Assembly: GCF_000378485.1 (NCBI RefSeq) | Contig: NZ_KB899967.1 | Location: 496,001-560,000, forward strand | DNA length: 64,000 nt | From: Flavobacterium rivuli WB 3.3-2 = DSM 21788 | GTDB lineage: Bacteria; Bacteroidota; Bacteroidia; Flavobacteriales; Flavobacteriaceae | Direction of reading: 5' to 3' | Shown: positions 62,267 to 64,000 of the stretch, piece after piece | How the letters are laid out: each line of letters opens with the position of its first letter | Position numbering within the stretch: position 1 is the first letter of the stretch | Program-made: the position numbers and the translations under genes | The notes under the pieces: model-generated | Databases searched by the model: none | What the model saw: the letters and a program-made list of their open reading frames with translations, nothing else | What the model was told of the DNA's origin: nothing

Positions 62267-64000
62267 ATGAAAAAATTAGTTTATATTTTTATCATTGCCG
62301 CCTTAGGTACAGTATCCTGCACCCGCAAAGAGCCCGTTACTGCACCTAACGCAAAGCTTGGGGCCCTGTTAGAAAAATACCACCAGGAAAATTTAAAGCT
62401 GTTCCCCTTTAGCGCTACCATGGCGGGAGATGACCGCTATAATAATATTTTTGCTAACGGCCTTGAAGAAAAATACATTCAGGAACAAAAAGATTTCTTT
62501 ACCAAATACAAAAAAGAAATTGCAGCTTATAAAGATGAGGAGCTTAATGCAAACGACCTTATAAGCAAACAGGTACTGGAATTTGAATGCGACAAAAACT
62601 TAGGCCAACTCGAATTTAGGGAAGACCTGATGCCGCTTAACCAGTTTTCGAGTGTGCCGCTTGTTATTGCCCAACAGGCAAGTGGTACAAGTGCGCAGCC
62701 TTTTAAAACAGTTAAAGATTATAACAACTGGCTGGAGCGCCTTGAGGGTTTTAACAAATGGCTGCAAATGGCAATCCTTAAAATGAAAGAAGGTATATCT
62801 AAAGGGTATGTACTGCCAAAGTCTTTAACGCTAAAGGTTATTCCTCAAATAAAATCGATGACTACTGCCGATGTAAAAAGCCATTTATTTTACAGCCCCA
62901 TAAAAAACTTTCCTGCCTCGTTTACCGATGCCGAAAAGAAAGACCTTACCGATAAATACACCAAAATTATTGGCGAAAAACTTATTCCGTCATTCAAAAA
63001 TCTTTATAATTATGTTAGTACCGATTATCTTGCTGCCAGTAGGGCTACAAGTGGGATATCATCTATTACCGATGGTGCTAAATATTACGATTTGCTTATA
63101 AAAAGCTACACTACAACCGAAATGAAAGCCGACGAAATTCATAATCTTGGGCTTAAAGAAGTAGCACGCATTACCACCGAAATGGAAAAGGTAAAAACTC
63201 AGGTAGGCTTTAAAGGCACTCTAAAAGAATTTTTTAATTATGTGCGCAACAAAAAAGAACTTATGCCTTTTACTGAGCCGCAGCAGGTTATAGATAATTA
63301 TAATGCCATCTATAAAAAAATGCAGCCTAACCTGGATAAGCTTTTTGGCATTAAGCCGAAATCCGGTTTTGAGGTACGGAGGACCGAAGCGTTTAGGGAA
63401 GCAAGTGCCAGTGCCGAGTACAACCAACCGTCGCTGGACGGTAGCCGCCCGGGTATTTTTTACGTTCCGCTGCCCGATGTTACCAAGTATAATGTGTATG
63501 ATAATGAAGACTTATTTTTGCACGAAGCCATTCCCGGCCACCACTACCAGGTATCGTTGCAACAGGAAAATAATGCATTACCCTCTTTCCGCAAAACAAT
63601 TTGGTTTAATGCTTATGGCGAAGGCTGGGCGTTGTACACGGAATCGTTAGGTAAAGAACTTGGTTTGTATACCGACCCATACCAATATTTTGGGATGCTT
63701 AGTGCCGAGATGCACCGCGCCATACGGCTTGTGGTTGACACCGGACTGCATACTAAAAACTGGACCCGTGAGCAGGCCATACAATATTCTCTTGACCATG
63801 AAGCCGAAAGCGAAGAGAGCATTGTTGCCGAAGTAGAGCGTTATATGGCAATACCGGGCCAGGCATTGTCTTATAAAATTGGGCAGCTTAAAATCAGAGA
63901 GCTTCGTGCAAAAGCAGAAGCAGCACTGGGAGATAAATTCAGCATAAAAGAATTCCACAACCAGGTGCTTGATGCAGGGTGCCTGCCGCTAAAAGTTTTA
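62267..64000 (+). CDS. DUF885 family lipoprotein, metalloprotease-like (partial)
   Basis: 578 residues before the window ends; the C-terminus is cut off. A lipoprotein signal peptide (MKKLVYIFIIAALGTVSC, Cys18) is followed by a helical DUF885 domain. The zinc-binding HExxH-like site is HEAIPGHH (His419, Glu420, His425/426), and downstream Glu-rich helix HEAESEESIVAEVERY gives candidate zinc ligands. The fold resembles M32/M3-type peptidases. It probably degrades peptides in the periplasm. TATATTTG at 62241-62248 is a promoter candidate, though the leader would be very short. Confidence 0.85.
   Translation, partial: MKKLVYIFIIAALGTVSCTRKEPVTAPNAKLGALLEKYHQENLKLFPFSATMAGDDRYNNIFANGLEEKYIQEQKDFFTKYKKEIAAYKDEELNANDLISKQVLEFECDKNLGQLEFREDLMPLNQFSSVPLVIAQQASGTSAQPFKTVKDYNNWLERLEGFNKWLQMAILKMKEGISKGYVLPKSLTLKVIPQIKSMTTADVKSHLFYSPIKNFPASFTDAEKKDLTDKYTKIIGEKLIPSFKNLYNYVSTDYLAASRATSGISSITDGAKYYDLLIKSYTTTEMKADEIHNLGLKEVARITTEMEKVKTQVGFKGTLKEFFNYVRNKKELMPFTEPQQVIDNYNAIYKKMQPNLDKLFGIKPKSGFEVRRTEAFREASASAEYNQPSLDGSRPGIFYVPLPDVTKYNVYDNEDLFLHEAIPGHHYQVSLQQENNALPSFRKTIWFNAYGEGWALYTESLGKELGLYTDPYQYFGMLSAEMHRAIRLVVDTGLHTKNWTREQAIQYSLDHEAESEESIVAEVERYMAIPGQALSYKIGQLKIRELRAKAEAALGDKFSIKEFHNQVLDAGCLPLKVL

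Overview
The window looks like a chromosome segment of a Flavobacteriaceae bacterium, most likely Flavobacterium. Supporting signs are a full-length gliding/type IX secretion gene sprA beside ruvA, a malic enzyme-phosphotransacetylase fusion gene and gcvH, promoters of the Bacteroidota type (TAnnTTTG at -7), few Shine-Dalgarno sequences, and several families only common in Bacteroidota (DUF4403, DUF6660-like, CusA-OMF fusion). No rRNA and no CRISPR array were seen.

Region 1, positions 1 to about 20160, is the right part of a temperate siphovirus-like prophage. Almost all genes lie on the minus strand, many with 4-base ATGA overlaps. Reading from the repressor leftward: a triple-HTH/S24-like repressor on the plus strand with a divergent early operon (18.7-17.1 kb), a replication module (17.1-14.5 kb), a cargo block with its own terminators and two membrane proteins (14.5-12.3 kb), small genes (12.2-11.3 kb), TerS and TerL (10.8-8.7 kb), then tail-type genes including a 1051-residue tape measure protein. 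No portal, protease or major capsid gene is visible between TerL and the tail genes, and no integrase is in the window, so both must lie left of position 1 or be absent. The right border is a 45-base tRNA-Phe 3' fragment (20114-20158) followed by the tRNA terminator, so the phage most likely entered a tRNA-Phe gene whose intact copy lies left of the window.

Region 2 (20.2-25 kb) is host chromosome with a phosphotransferase, a MazG-like protein, two tandem acyltransferase-3 paralogues and a J-domain/KTSC protein. Region 3 (25-31.4 kb) is a heavy-metal efflux locus: adaptor, CusA/CzcA fused to its own outer membrane factor, and a small His/Cys-rich exported protein. A strange Leu-type tRNA-like gene follows (31.5 kb). 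Region 4 (31.7-35.2 kb) is a three-gene operon of glycosyltransferase, UDP-galactopyranose mutase and glycoside hydrolase. Region 5 (35.6-44.2 kb) holds a DUF255 thioredoxin-fold protein with an MscS channel, a TolC/MacA-like/tsaB operon and a DUF4403 lipoprotein.

Region 6 (44.7-49.8 kb) is a cytochrome oxidase assembly and subunit cluster (heme O synthase, two subunit III genes, subunit IV, a cysteine-free SCO-like protein, a true SCO, DUF420 and a small CxxC membrane protein). Region 7 (50-62 kb) is maeB-ruvA-sprA-gcvH-vanZ followed by deoC. The window ends inside a DUF885 lipoprotein gene. Intergenic repeats with long inverted arms occur at about 21.6, 24.9, 30.8 and 44.3-44.6 kb. The best candidates for something undescribed are the prophage membrane-protein cargo operon, the odd tRNA-like gene and the headless TerL-tail arrangement.
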